From: Gammaproteobacteria bacterium
GTDB taxonomy: Bacteria; Pseudomonadota; Gammaproteobacteria; Pseudomonadales; M0112
Direction: 5' to 3'
Assembly: GCA_006227085.1 (NCBI GenBank)
Contig: SBFY01000188.1
Span: forward strand, 1 to 34,789
DNA length: 34,789 bases
Positions 1 to 9,728 of the stretch are shown one piece after another (positions within the stretch are counted from its first letter, which is position 1; each line of letters begins with the position of its first letter). The position numbers were made by a program, and so were the translations under genes. The notes under the pieces were generated by a model. The model had not been told where the DNA came from. It saw nothing but the letters and a program-made list of their open reading frames with translations, and searched no databases.

Positions 1-693
1 GAGCGCGCACTGGCACAACTGAACAAGTACATCGTGTTTTCCAAGGCCAAGGCACGGCTGGATGACACCCTGCACGGTTTTGCACTGTTGGGCAGTGATG
101 CAGCAGGATGGCTGCGCGATCACAACGAAGCCGGCATACCCGAAGACACCGGTCTCGCCTGGGCTGATGCCGATGGCGCGGTTATCCGCTTGCAGGATGA
201 TGCCCTTGAATGCTGGGTAACTACCGGGCTTGCTGAAAAATACCAACAACTGGCCGAACAGGAACAACGCCTGGTTGGGACAGCAGCATGGCAGGCATGG
301 CTGGTTGCCCATGGCATCGGCGAAGTGCGCGCTGAAACCATCGAGGTGTTTATCCCTCAATTGATCAACTTGCACCTGACCGGCGGCATCAGCTTTACCA
401 AGGGCTGTTACACCGGCCAGGAAATCGTCGCCCGCATGAAGTACCGCGGCAAACTGAAACGGCATATGTATCGCGCAGCCATCAAAACCGATGCAGCCAT
501 TGCACCCAATACACCGGTGTTTGCCGGTGGGCACGCGCAAAGCGTGGGCGAAGTGGTGCTGGCCGCCAATGGCGAGTTACTGGTTTCGATGACGAAAGAC
601 GCAAAAGATGCCGGCGATGTGCACGTGGGCGCGGCCGATGGGCCAGCGCTGGAGTTTCTCGGGCTGCCGTATGACCCGGAGGCGGAAGGGTAA
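1..693 (+). CDS. ygfZ: YgfZ/GcvT-family folate-binding protein, 5'-truncated by the window edge
   Basis: Open frame continues to base 1 (ERALAQLNKYIVFSKAKARLDD...). Contains the YgfZ signature KGCYTGQEIVARMKYRGKLKR. Confidence 0.9.
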   Translation, partial: ERALAQLNKYIVFSKAKARLDDTLHGFALLGSDAAGWLRDHNEAGIPEDTGLAWADADGAVIRLQDDALECWVTTGLAEKYQQLAEQEQRLVGTAAWQAWLVAHGIGEVRAETIEVFIPQLINLHLTGGISFTKGCYTGQEIVARMKYRGKLKRHMYRAAIKTDAAIAPNTPVFAGGHAQSVGEVVLAANGELLVSMTKDAKDAGDVHVGAADGPALEFLGLPYDPEAEG

Positions 694-837
694 TTTCCTT
701 GATACATCTGTTTTTGTGTCCATCTCCCCGCAATACATTCCTTCTTTAATTTTCTCGCGGGGCCTCGCCGGCCCCGGACCCCGCATCGCGGCCCGGCGTT
801 GCTGATCACCGTTCACTGCATGAGCCTTCGAGCCGTC

Positions 838-1219
838 GGCCCAACAAACATCCGTGTTTGTGGGCCTCAATTAGACATCCCTGTCTAATTGTCGGCTGGG
901 CTCGACTCGTGACCGGCGGCAACACCTTAAAGGCCGGATAGGTAAAGCCGCGGGTTGCAGCTCGTCCAGATGTCGTCATTCCCGCGAAAGCGGGAATGAC
1001 GGGATTTTTATTAACGGTATGGGACTGCATGTTTTTATCCGGCATTCAGCAGGCTGCCGAGTGAACGAATGGCTTCAGCCGTCAACCGGCCATGGACGGC
1101 CGGTTGAGGCGCGCAAGGCAGGATGCCCATCGCGCCGACGGCTCGATAAGCCATCGAGGGAAGGAGGATAAACAGCCGCTGCGCCGGATAGCCAGGGTGC
1201 GGGAGCGGCGAGCTCCCGC
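838..1219. repeat. Multi-hairpin intergenic region (several consecutive perfect or near-perfect inverted repeats)
   Basis: GGCCCaACAAACA-TCCG-TGTTTGTGGGCC (838-866), CAATTAGACA-TCCC-TGTCTAATTG (868-891), GTCATTCCCGC-GAAA-GCGGGAATGAC (975-1000), TCAACCGGCC-ATGGAC-GGCCGGTTGA (1082-1107), GCGGGAGC-GGCGA-GCTCCCGC (1199-1219). Confidence 0.8.
975..1000. repeat. Dispersed palindromic repeat, copy 1 (ATTCCC-N8-GGGAAT, dRS3-like)
   Basis: GTCATTCCCGCGAAAGCGGGAATGAC is a perfect 11-bp stem with GAAA loop. A related copy is at 27929-27948 and a degenerate one near 1285-1312. Confidence 0.8.
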
Positions 1220-1284
1220 AGTAAAAATAATCGGGTCGTTTAAAATAAAGGTGTCAGAGGTTTCCCGCCGACCCCTTTATTTGC

Positions 1285-1312
1285 TGGATCCCCGCCTTCA
1301 CGGAGATGACGG
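1285..1312. repeat. Degenerate copy of the dispersed ATTCCC-N8-GGGAAT repeat
   Basis: CTGGATCCCCGCCTTCACGGAGATGACGG resembles TGGATTCCCGCCTTCGCGGGAATGACGG at about 27925-27953. Confidence 0.5.
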
Positions 1313-1317
1313 CATCA

Positions 1318-2010
1318 CTACTCCGGCAACCCCCAATCAATGACCGGCAAACCGCGCGCCTGTAAATACGCGTTAGCCTTCGAGAAATGCTTGCAGCCTA
1401 AAAACCCGCGATGCGCTGACAACGGCGATGGGTGCGGCGCCGTCAACACACAATGCTTGTTACGGTCGATGAACTGGCCTTTCTTTTGCGCGTAACTGCC
1501 CCATAGCAAAAACACGATGCCCTCGCGCTCACGGTTGAGCACATCAATCACGCGGTCGGTGAAAGTTTCCCAGCCCTTGCCCTGGTGTGAACCGGCAAGG
1601 CCCTGTTCCACCGTCAGCACGCTGTTCAATAACAGCACGCCTTGTTCCGCCCAGTGTTGCAAGTGACCGTGCGACGGGATGGGCAAACCGAGGTCGTTAT
1701 GGATTTCCTTGAACATGTTTTGCAGTGACGGTGGCGGCTGTACGCCAGGCAGCACCGAGAAACACAGCCCATGGGCCTGCCCCGGGCCGTGATAAGGATC
1801 TTGCCCGAGGATCACCACGCGCACACGGTCGAACGGGGTTTGCCGGAAGGCGTTGAACCAGTTTTCCGTGGCCGGGTAAATCACCTTGCCAGCGCGTTTC
1901 TGTTCGCGCAGGAACTCCCGCAGCGCCTGCATGTAGGGCTTCCCGAACTCATCGGACAGGTGCGCCAGCCAGCTCGGTTCCAGGTCAATGGCGCGGGATT
2001 CAGTCGTCAT
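1318..2010 (-). CDS. ung: Uracil-DNA glycosylase, family 1
   Basis: [34 protein letters not shown] and [11 protein letters not shown] motifs. ATG at 2010 gives [14 protein letters not shown]. Confidence 0.97.
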   Translation of the reverse strand: MTTESRAIDLEPSWLAHLSDEFGKPYMQALREFLREQKRAGKVIYPATENWFNAFRQTPFDRVRVVILGQDPYHGPGQAHGLCFSVLPGVQPPPSLQNMFKEIHNDLGLPIPSHGHLQHWAEQGVLLLNSVLTVEQGLAGSHQGKGWETFTDRVIDVLNREREGIVFLLWGSYAQKKGQFIDRNKHCVLTAPHPSPLSAHRGFLGCKHFSKANAYLQARGLPVIDWGLPE

Positions 2011-2118
2011 GGGGCCTCCGGTTGCGGCATCACTATACCAGCCGTTGATATTGGTCATCAGGCCGGCTGGTTTTTATGGAACAATAGGCCACTCTCATCG
2101 CTTGGCACAGAGGCGCAC

Positions 2119-2502
2119 ATGACCAACCAGACCCCTTACCAGATGCTCGGTGGCGATGAAGGCATCCGCAAACTGGCCGATGCCTTTTACGACGCCATGG
2201 ATGAACTGCCGGAAGCCGCGACCATTCGCGCAATGCATGCCGAGAGCCTCACCGATATCAAGGAAAAGCTGTACGAGTATTTGTCCGGCTGGCTGGGTGG
2301 CCCGCACCTGTACAAGGAAAAGCATGGCACCGTGTGCCTGACTGACCCACACAAGCCGTTTGCGATTGGCCCGGCCGAGCGCGACCAATGGCTGCTGTGC
2401 ATGGACAAGGCGCTGGAAAAAATCAGTGCCAGTGATGAGTTGAAAGCGATGCTGAAAGGGCCGTTCTACAATATCGCGGATTTCTTGCGCACCCGGGAGT
2501 GA
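2119..2502 (+). CDS. Group II truncated haemoglobin
   Basis: MTNQTPYQMLGGDEGIRKLADAFYDAMDELPEA...LSGWLGGPHLYKEKHG...PFAIGPAERDQWLLCMDKAL. The ORF track start at 1771 is an upstream extension antisense to ung. Confidence 0.92.
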   Translation: MTNQTPYQMLGGDEGIRKLADAFYDAMDELPEAATIRAMHAESLTDIKEKLYEYLSGWLGGPHLYKEKHGTVCLTDPHKPFAIGPAERDQWLLCMDKALEKISASDELKAMLKGPFYNIADFLRTRE

Positions 2503-2507
2503 GCGGC

Positions 2508-2804
2508 ATGAACAAAAGCGAATGGATCTGGACAGCTATCCGCATCAGCGGGATATTCCTGGTGGTAATGGCTATCGTGGCCATCCCCGAGCTCATTTCA
2601 AGCACCTATAACGCTGTGGCATTTGGTAATCAGGCCGAAACCAGCAGTGGCGACCCACTGATGATGCAATTTAATGCCTTGGCAAAGGCACACAGCACCA
2701 TGGCGGTAAATGCCTGCGCACGCATCGTGCTGTTTTCAGGGTTCGGGTTCTATTTCCTGAAGCACGGCAAATTGCTGCACCGCTTGGCAACGCACGAATC
2801 CTGA
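2508..2804 (+). CDS. Small membrane protein of unknown function
   Basis: MNKSEWIWTAIRISGIFLVVMAIVAIPELIS... with two likely transmembrane segments; immediately downstream of the haemoglobin gene. Confidence 0.7.
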   Translation: MNKSEWIWTAIRISGIFLVVMAIVAIPELISSTYNAVAFGNQAETSSGDPLMMQFNALAKAHSTMAVNACARIVLFSGFGFYFLKHGKLLHRLATHES

Positions 2805-2807
2805 GCG

Positions 2808-3497
2808 TTACTTGATCGACGCAATCTCTTCCGCCGTCAATTCCCGCCACTGCCCTTCTGGCAAGTCGCCCAGTACCAGCTGGCCCACCGATTCGCGGTG
2901 CAAGCCAACCACCTTGTTACCCAGGGCGGCCATCATGCGCTTGACCTGGTGGTAGCGGCCTTCATGCAGGGTCAGCAGCACTTCCGTATCACTGATGCGC
3001 GTGAGTTCCGCCGGCCGTGTCGGTTTGTTTTCACCCTGCAGCAGGATGCCATCACGGCAGCGTGATTCGGCATCGGCGACCAAGGGTTCGGCCAAGGTGA
3101 CACGGTAGCGCTTGCCGATGGTACTGCCGGGACGCGTCAACCGGTGTGTCCACTGGCCGTCATCACCCAGGATCACCATGCCGGTGGTGTCCTGATCCAG
3201 GCGACCAGCGATAATCAGGCCCTCGCGCAGCCCGGCGGGCAACAAGTCAGTCACCGGCGGCCAGGTGTCTTCGGTGTTGGAACAGACATACCCGGCCGGT
3301 TTATGCAGCATCAGGTAGCGGGCCTTGGGTGGGCTCACGGGCCTGCCTTGCCAGCAGACCGTCACGGATGGATCGACATGACTGGCGGCATTGGTTTGCA
3401 CCTCACCGCCGATCGTGACGTCACCCGCCATAATCGCCTTGCGGGCCTGCGAACGCGTCAGGGTGGTGCTGTCAGCCAGGTATTTATCCAATCGCAT
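2808..3497 (-). CDS. rsuA: Small-subunit rRNA pseudouridine synthase, RsuA family
   Basis: S4-type N-terminus (MRLDKYLADSTTLTRSQARKAI), AGRLDQDTTGMVILGDDG catalytic motif, EGRYHQVKRMMAALGNKV. Start set at the internal ATG at 3497. Confidence 0.93.
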   Translation of the reverse strand: MRLDKYLADSTTLTRSQARKAIMAGDVTIGGEVQTNAASHVDPSVTVCWQGRPVSPPKARYLMLHKPAGYVCSNTEDTWPPVTDLLPAGLREGLIIAGRLDQDTTGMVILGDDGQWTHRLTRPGSTIGKRYRVTLAEPLVADAESRCRDGILLQGENKPTRPAELTRISDTEVLLTLHEGRYHQVKRMMAALGNKVVGLHRESVGQLVLGDLPEGQWRELTAEEIASIK

Positions 3498-3583
3498 CCG
3501 CAATCTTCCGGTTTTGTCATTACCGCCGGACACCCGGCACTGGTACCATACAGCCTGCCATAACAATCACAAGGGAAACACCC

Positions 3584-5557
3584 ATGCTGTATCGCCTGTT
3601 GCTGGCCTGCCTGATCGCAGGCACCACCCTGAATGCCGCCGCCGATGCCCCCATAGAGACCCCGTTAGCCGCCCCGGCCACACAGGATGCGGCAGCAGAG
3701 CGCCAGTACAGCGAAATCCGCACGCCTTGCCGCCAATACAACCCTTTGCGTAACGCCTATTTCGGCGACACCCATGTGCACACCTACCTGTCACTGGATG
3801 CCGGCCTGCAAGGCACCCGCACCACTCCGGATGAGGCCTACCGTTTTGCCCAAGGCGAGCCGATCGGCCTGCAACCCTGGACCGATGAAGGCAAACCCTT
3901 GCGCAGCTTGCAGCTGGCACGGCCACTGGATTTCGTGGCGCTGTCGGATCATTCCGAATTCCTCGGTGAACAACATATTTGCATGACACCCGGCAGCGAG
4001 GGTTATGACAGCTGGCAATGCGGCTTTTACCGTCGCTGGCCGTCAGTGGCGTTCATTTTCATGAACATGCGCACAGCCTGGTCAGCTGACCGCAACGCCG
4101 ACGGTGAGGCCCTGCCGATCCCGCGCTTCGGTTATTGCGGCAAGGATGGTGAAGTGTGCCGTGAAGCTGCCTCGCACGGTTGGCAGGAAATCCAGCAAGC
4201 TGCTGAACAGCATTACGATCGTTCCAGCGATTGCCAATTCACCACCTTTGTCGGCTACGAATGGTCAGGCGGCCCGAAAACCGAAAACCTGCACCGCAAT
4301 GTGATTTTCCGCAACAGCACCGTCACCGCACTGCCGGTCAGCTATCTCGACACCCCGGATCCGGAACAACTCTGGGCACGCCTGAAGCGCGAATGCCTCA
4401 CACCGGGCAAGGGCTGCGATGTGCTCGCCATCCCGCACAATTCCAATGTCAGCAATGGCCGCATGTTTGCGCTGACCGAAAGCAATGGCAAACCGTTCTC
4501 TGCCGAATACGTGCGCCTGCGACACGAGATGGAACCGCTGGTGGAGATCTTCCAGCACAAGGGTGATTCCGAGTGCGGCCTGATGAGCAGCGATGAGCAA
4601 TGCGGCTTTGAGAAAATGCCGTACAACAACCTGATTGCGGGACGTTATAACGGCTGGTTGACCGACAAGCCGAGTGAATCCGATTTCGTGCGCGATGCAC
4701 TGAAGCAAGGATTAAAGGTTGAGCAACAACTCGGCACCAACCCGTTCCAGTACGGCATCATCGCCAGCACGGACACTCACCTCGGCGCACCCGGCGCAGT
4801 CAGCGAAAGCAATTTCCCGGGTCACGGTGGTGCGGGTTACTCTGCCCGTGAAGGCATTCGCCCTGGCTTCCCAGACCCAGTCCTGTATAACCCCGGCGGC
4901 CTCGCGGTTGTCTATGCAGAAGAAAATTCACGCGACGCGCTGTTCAATGGCATGAAACGCCGCGAAACCTATGGCACCAGTGGTCCACGTATCGGCCTGC
5001 GTTTCTTCGCCGGCGAGAACTACCCGGAAGACCTGTGCAATAACGCAGACTTTGTCGCTACGGGTTATGCACAAGGCGTTCCCATGGGCAGCACATTACC
5101 TGCTCCCGCCAACAGCCCTGCGTTTGCCGTGGCCGCACAAGCCGATCCGGGCGCCAGCAACGAGCCGGGCATGCCCCTGCAACGCATCCAGATCATCAAG
5201 GGCTGGATCGACAACGGCATCGCCCATGAGAAAGTGTTCGAGGTGGCGGGCAATCCCGACAATGGCGCCACGGTTGACACCAACACCTGTGAACCGCAAG
5301 GAACCGGTGCCGCACAACTGTGTGCCGTATGGCGCGACCCGGATTTCAACCCGGCACAACCCGCGTTCTACTATGCCCGCGTACTGGAAAACCCGAGCTG
5401 CCGTTGGTCCGCACGCCAATGCGTGGCTGCCGGCGTGGATTGCAGCCAGCCGGATACTGTCTCCAAAGGTTATGAAGCCTGTTGCACAGCCGAGGCCCCG
5501 AAAATCATTCAGGAACGCGCCTGGAGCTCGCCGGTATGGGTCAGCCCAGCCCGCTGA
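3584..5557 (+). CDS. Secreted/periplasmic DUF3604 domain protein
   Basis: Signal peptide MLYRLLLACLIAGTTLNAAADA; NAYFGDTHVHTYLSLDA and LDFVALSDHSEFLGE are DUF3604 (PHP-like) hallmarks; STDTHLGAPG. Confidence 0.88.
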   Translation: MLYRLLLACLIAGTTLNAAADAPIETPLAAPATQDAAAERQYSEIRTPCRQYNPLRNAYFGDTHVHTYLSLDAGLQGTRTTPDEAYRFAQGEPIGLQPWTDEGKPLRSLQLARPLDFVALSDHSEFLGEQHICMTPGSEGYDSWQCGFYRRWPSVAFIFMNMRTAWSADRNADGEALPIPRFGYCGKDGEVCREAASHGWQEIQQAAEQHYDRSSDCQFTTFVGYEWSGGPKTENLHRNVIFRNSTVTALPVSYLDTPDPEQLWARLKRECLTPGKGCDVLAIPHNSNVSNGRMFALTESNGKPFSAEYVRLRHEMEPLVEIFQHKGDSECGLMSSDEQCGFEKMPYNNLIAGRYNGWLTDKPSESDFVRDALKQGLKVEQQLGTNPFQYGIIASTDTHLGAPGAVSESNFPGHGGAGYSAREGIRPGFPDPVLYNPGGLAVVYAEENSRDALFNGMKRRETYGTSGPRIGLRFFAGENYPEDLCNNADFVATGYAQGVPMGSTLPAPANSPAFAVAAQADPGASNEPGMPLQRIQIIKGWIDNGIAHEKVFEVAGNPDNGATVDTNTCEPQGTGAAQLCAVWRDPDFNPAQPAFYYARVLENPSCRWSARQCVAAGVDCSQPDTVSKGYEACCTAEAPKIIQERAWSSPVWVSPAR

Positions 5558-7188
5558 TGCGCGTGACGCTAGCAGCAGCGTATGCGCTGCTGGGCTGGTT
5601 GCTGTTCACCAGCCTCTGGGGCCTTTACCTTGGCCACTTTCCTGGCGTGTATGTCGACATGTGGGACGAAATGCCCTTCCTGCAGCGACTGGATGAAGGC
5701 CGTTCCACACTGCATGACTGGGCCAATGCTTACGCGGGCTCGCACCGCTTGTTGTTATCGCGGTTCGTGTTTGCAATTGAACACAGCGTTTTCCAACACG
5801 CGAATGTGTTCACGATCATGGTGTCGGTCATATTCCACCTGCTGGCAATCGTGACCGCTTGTCGCTTTATCCACAACACACCAGTCCTTGCTGAACGGCG
5901 TGGCTTGTACCTGGTGGTGCTGGCGGCGGGATTTTCTGCACTGCATTTGTACAACCTCCACTACACCTTCCTGGTGCAATGGTTCCAGGTGGTGGCGTTT
6001 TCATTCCTCGCTTTTGCCTGCCTGATTCGCAGCACACAAGCGGCACATGGAAGCGGGCAGGAAACCGCAGCCACCGTGCTGGCATTTGCGTTAGCCCTGG
6101 CGGCCAGCTTCTGCAATTTCCCCGGTGTGGTGGCACTGTTGAACCTGGGTTTACTCGGCATCGCCCTGAATCATCGCTGGCGCTGGTTACTGGCGATCGC
6201 TTGTTTGCTGGCTGTGCTGGCCCATGTTGGCAGCATGCCAGGCCCAGGCATGGATCGTGGCGCGCTGCTCGATGCCATTGCCGCCAACCCGCTGGCACTG
6301 CTGGCTTACCCGATGTATACCTTACGATTCCTGGGAACCCCGCTGACGCCCATTCATGAAGCGGCCGGTATGTTGCTGGGCACCCTGATTGCCGGCTACA
6401 CCGGCTGGCATGGCATTCGCTGGATGATCGGCAAGAACCCGCAAACCCCTGCTGGCGCATTCGCCCTCGCTGGCCTGATGTGGTTGTGTGGCACAGCCGC
6501 CGCCACCGCCTTGGGACGAGCATGGATACCAGTCACCGCCATTGCTGAACGCTTCCATACCATTCATCTCTGGTTAGTGCCCTTGCTGCTGCTGCACTGG
6601 CTGCTCTCCTGCAACAGTGTGCAGACCAGGAAGTGGCTGGTACTGGGTGGCATGGGTTGGCTGGCCTTGCTCACCTATTGGCAACCACTGGCCCTGCAAC
6701 AAGCGCTGGAAACCGCGCAAAAGGTTCGCATGTCCCACATTGCCTACACCATCGGCATGAATAGCTGGCGTACCCATGCGTTGTTATCCGTGCCGCACAA
6801 GGCCACCAAATACAACCCTGCGCTGGAATGGCGCGATTACCTGCAAGCAACGGGTAATGGCATTTATGCCACGGAGGCTGCGCACTGGATGGGGCAATTA
6901 TTTACCCAACCCTTGCAGGAACTGCCCAGCTGCATTCGCAATGTGGCCCTGGATCCAGTCGAGGATGGTTACCTGGAAATCCGCATTGCCGGCAACGGTG
7001 ATGATCCGATCACCAGCGCATGGCTGATTGACCCGCAAGGGCAAGTGCAGGGTTATGCGTTACCGGTACTGCCAACGGGTTTGTTCCAGGCGGGTCATGG
7101 ATTGCGGGGTTATATGCTCGGTACCGATGACTGGACCGTGATCGGTAATCCCACCCATCGGCCTTGCCTGATCGGTAGCAGCCTGTAA
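5557..7188 (+). CDS. Polytopic membrane protein of unknown function (possibly GT-C-like)
   Basis: Many hydrophobic segments; YVDMWDEMPFLQRLDEG in the first periplasmic loop. Start overlaps the DUF3604 stop as TGATG; an alternative ATG is at 5536. Confidence 0.7.
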   Translation: MRVTLAAAYALLGWLLFTSLWGLYLGHFPGVYVDMWDEMPFLQRLDEGRSTLHDWANAYAGSHRLLLSRFVFAIEHSVFQHANVFTIMVSVIFHLLAIVTACRFIHNTPVLAERRGLYLVVLAAGFSALHLYNLHYTFLVQWFQVVAFSFLAFACLIRSTQAAHGSGQETAATVLAFALALAASFCNFPGVVALLNLGLLGIALNHRWRWLLAIACLLAVLAHVGSMPGPGMDRGALLDAIAANPLALLAYPMYTLRFLGTPLTPIHEAAGMLLGTLIAGYTGWHGIRWMIGKNPQTPAGAFALAGLMWLCGTAAATALGRAWIPVTAIAERFHTIHLWLVPLLLLHWLLSCNSVQTRKWLVLGGMGWLALLTYWQPLALQQALETAQKVRMSHIAYTIGMNSWRTHALLSVPHKATKYNPALEWRDYLQATGNGIYATEAAHWMGQLFTQPLQELPSCIRNVALDPVEDGYLEIRIAGNGDDPITSAWLIDPQGQVQGYALPVLPTGLFQAGHGLRGYMLGTDDWTVIGNPTHRPCLIGSSL

Positions 7189-7197
7189 GCCAAGGCG

Positions 7198-9636
7198 TCA
7201 GGCAGAGTGGATCAGGCGCAACCCCGGGGCGGGTTGGCCGACTTCATCAATCGGCTGTACCGGTGCGGCACCGTAACTGCGGGCCATGCGTGAAGCTTCC
7301 GGCGTGCCATACAAGGTGGTGCGCTGGCGATGTGAACGCCCGGCTGCATCCATCAGGCCTTCCAGGTATTCCGGTGAAAACTCCTGGCCATGCGCAGCAC
7401 CGGCCGCGCGGGTAATGCTTTCGTTCATCAAGGTGCCGCCCAGGTCATTCACACCGGCTGACAGGCACGCCGAAACACCTTCCGCCCCCAGCTTGACCCA
7501 CGAGGCCTGGATGTTTTTCACCAGCGGATGCAACACCAACCGGCCAATCGCATGCATCAGCAGTACTTCACGGAAGGTCGGGCCTTTGCGCGAGATTTTC
7601 CGCAAACCCTGTGGTGATTCCATGTGCACAAATGGCAACGGAACGAATTCGGTAAAGCCACCGGTTTCTGCCTGCAAATCGCGCACACGCAGCAAATGAC
7701 GCGCCCAGTGCAGCGGGCTTTCAACATGACCAAACATGATCGTGATGGTTGAGCGGATGCCCTGCTGGTGTGCCGCACGCATCACATCAAACCATTCATC
7801 GGTGCTGATCTTGTCGGGACAGATCACCGCACGCACTTCATCATCAAGGATTTCCGCAGCGGTGCCCGGCAAGGTGTTCAAGCCGGCCGCTTTCAATTGC
7901 GCGAGGAATTCCGGCAATGACAGGCCAAGGGTTGTCGCCCCTTGTGTGATTTCCAGTGGCGAAAACGCATGGATATGCATGGAAGGACACACGGCCCTGA
8001 TGGCTTCACAGACATCCAGGTAATGCTGGCCGGTGTAATCCGGATGGATGCCACCCTGCAGGCACACTTCAGTCGCACCACGCTCCCAGGCCTCCAGCGT
8101 ACGACGCTGGATTTCTTCCATGGAGATGTCATAGGGCTTTTCGCGCAGGTTCTCGCTCACCTTGCCTTTCGAGAAGGCACAGAAGCGGCATTTGAAATAA
8201 CAGATATTGGTGTAATTGATGTTGCGATTGACGACATAACTGACACAGTCACCATTCACGGATTGGCGCAGGCGATCGGCCGCCTGGCACACCGCCGCGA
8301 TTTCGTCACCACGCGCCGCAAACAATCGCACGACTTCCTGTTCATCCAGTCGTTCACCGGCTTCGGCTTTCTGCAGGATGGCTGGCAAGTCAGCGCCAAC
8401 ATGGACAGGGGATTTCTGCAACACATCCAGCAATTTTTTCGGCGGTGGCAACACGGCACCGGCATGCCACTGGTCATCACGTGCCAATCCTTCGGCATCG
8501 CTCAAGGCCTGCAAGGCCGGGATCACGCCAGCATCCACCCACTGTTTACGATCTCGCCCATAGGCGGGATACACGGTCAAACGTTCCACCAGCACTTTGC
8601 CGGCTTGCGCGGTTTCTGCTGCCAACTTGTCGAGATGCGGCCAGGGCGCTTCCGGATTCACAAAGTCCGGTGTCACCGGGGACACACCGCCCCAATCGTT
8701 AATACCGGCGGACACCAGTTTCGGCAACACTCCGGGGCTCAGGTTAGGCGGTGCCTGGATCGACATGGCCGGGCCAAACACCAATCGCGCGATCGCCAGC
8801 GTCCACAACATCTCGTCGAGATCCGGTTCCGGGCTTTCGCGCATCAGGGTATCGGCCTTGGCGCGGAAATTCTGGACGATGATTTCCTGCACATGGCCAT
8901 GACGCTGATGCACATCGCGCAAGGCCAGCAGGGATTCGATGCGTTCTTGCCGGGTTTCACCAATACCGATCAGGATGCCACTGGTGAAAGGCACCTTGGC
9001 CTGGCCGGCACGCTCCAGTGTTTGCAAGCGCACAGCCGGGATCTTGTCGGGTGAACCGTAATGCGGCATGCCGGGTTCACACAGGCGATCCGATGCCGAT
9101 TCCAGCATGATGCCCATCGACGCCGACACCGGCCGCAAGAAAGCGATTTCCTCGTCGGTCATGCAACCGGCATTGATGTGCGGCAGCAAACCGGTTTCCG
9201 CCAGCACACGGCCAGCCACATGGGCAACATATTCCAGCGTGGTTGCAAAACCCATCTCGGCCAAGGCGTCACGCGCCACCCGGTAACGCAATTCCGGTTT
9301 CTCACCCAAAGTGAACAAGGCTTCCTTGCAACCTTGCGCAGCACCTTGCCTCGCCAGTGCCACGACATCGTCCGGGGACAGGTAAGGTTTTTCGAGGTGG
9401 CGCGGGGTCTTGGCAAAGGTGCAGTAATGGCAAACATCGCGACACAGGTGGGTCAGCGGGATGAACACCTTGCGGGAATAGGTCACGGCATGCGGGAAGC
9501 CGGTATCACGCAACACACTGGCGGCTTCCAGCAAGGGCGGTGACAAAGGCACACTCGCCAGGGCCAGCGCATGATCACGGGAAAGCGCCTGCCCTTGTTG
9601 CCATTGCCGGGTGATCTGTTCGGGAGTCAGGGTCAT
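7198..9636 (-). CDS. fbiC: FO synthase, fused CofG/CofH (7,8-didemethyl-8-hydroxy-5-deazariboflavin synthase)
   Basis: 812 aa with two radical-SAM cysteine motifs: CRDVCHYCTF (N-terminal half) and CYFKCRFCAFSKGK (C-terminal half). Confidence 0.96.
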   Translation of the reverse strand: MTLTPEQITRQWQQGQALSRDHALALASVPLSPPLLEAASVLRDTGFPHAVTYSRKVFIPLTHLCRDVCHYCTFAKTPRHLEKPYLSPDDVVALARQGAAQGCKEALFTLGEKPELRYRVARDALAEMGFATTLEYVAHVAGRVLAETGLLPHINAGCMTDEEIAFLRPVSASMGIMLESASDRLCEPGMPHYGSPDKIPAVRLQTLERAGQAKVPFTSGILIGIGETRQERIESLLALRDVHQRHGHVQEIIVQNFRAKADTLMRESPEPDLDEMLWTLAIARLVFGPAMSIQAPPNLSPGVLPKLVSAGINDWGGVSPVTPDFVNPEAPWPHLDKLAAETAQAGKVLVERLTVYPAYGRDRKQWVDAGVIPALQALSDAEGLARDDQWHAGAVLPPPKKLLDVLQKSPVHVGADLPAILQKAEAGERLDEQEVVRLFAARGDEIAAVCQAADRLRQSVNGDCVSYVVNRNINYTNICYFKCRFCAFSKGKVSENLREKPYDISMEEIQRRTLEAWERGATEVCLQGGIHPDYTGQHYLDVCEAIRAVCPSMHIHAFSPLEITQGATTLGLSLPEFLAQLKAAGLNTLPGTAAEILDDEVRAVICPDKISTDEWFDVMRAAHQQGIRSTITIMFGHVESPLHWARHLLRVRDLQAETGGFTEFVPLPFVHMESPQGLRKISRKGPTFREVLLMHAIGRLVLHPLVKNIQASWVKLGAEGVSACLSAGVNDLGGTLMNESITRAAGAAHGQEFSPEYLEGLMDAAGRSHRQRTTLYGTPEASRMARSYGAAPVQPIDEVGQPAPGLRLIHSA

Positions 9637-9728
9637 ACTGCAAGAAGGTCCACCAGAGGGCTACAGTATGGGTTTGCAACCGGTGGACTGCAAGATAAAC
9701 GGCATGTCCGATTTGTCATGCAAACCGG

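Noticed and set aside
806-1045. 79-aa minus-strand ORF in the same intergenic region
   Set aside because: Translation runs through the palindromic repeats (NPVIPAFAGMTTSG is the usual repeat-derived peptide).
1092-1343. 83-aa ORF in the ygfZ-ung intergenic region
   Set aside because: Overlaps the hairpins and degenerate repeat; no ribosome-binding site or recognisable family.
4971-5696. 241-aa plus-strand ORF overlapping the DUF3604 and membrane protein genes
   Set aside because: Alternative frame of two better-supported genes.
7942-9054. 370-aa plus-strand ORF opposite fbiC
   Set aside because: Shadow ORF antisense to the FO synthase; no recognisable domain.
9638-9694. GTCCACC...GGTGGAC inverted repeat and CTGCAAG direct repeat upstream of fbiC, considered as a riboswitch or operator
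   Set aside because: Only 7 bp each with a 27-bp spacer; too weak to claim without conservation data.
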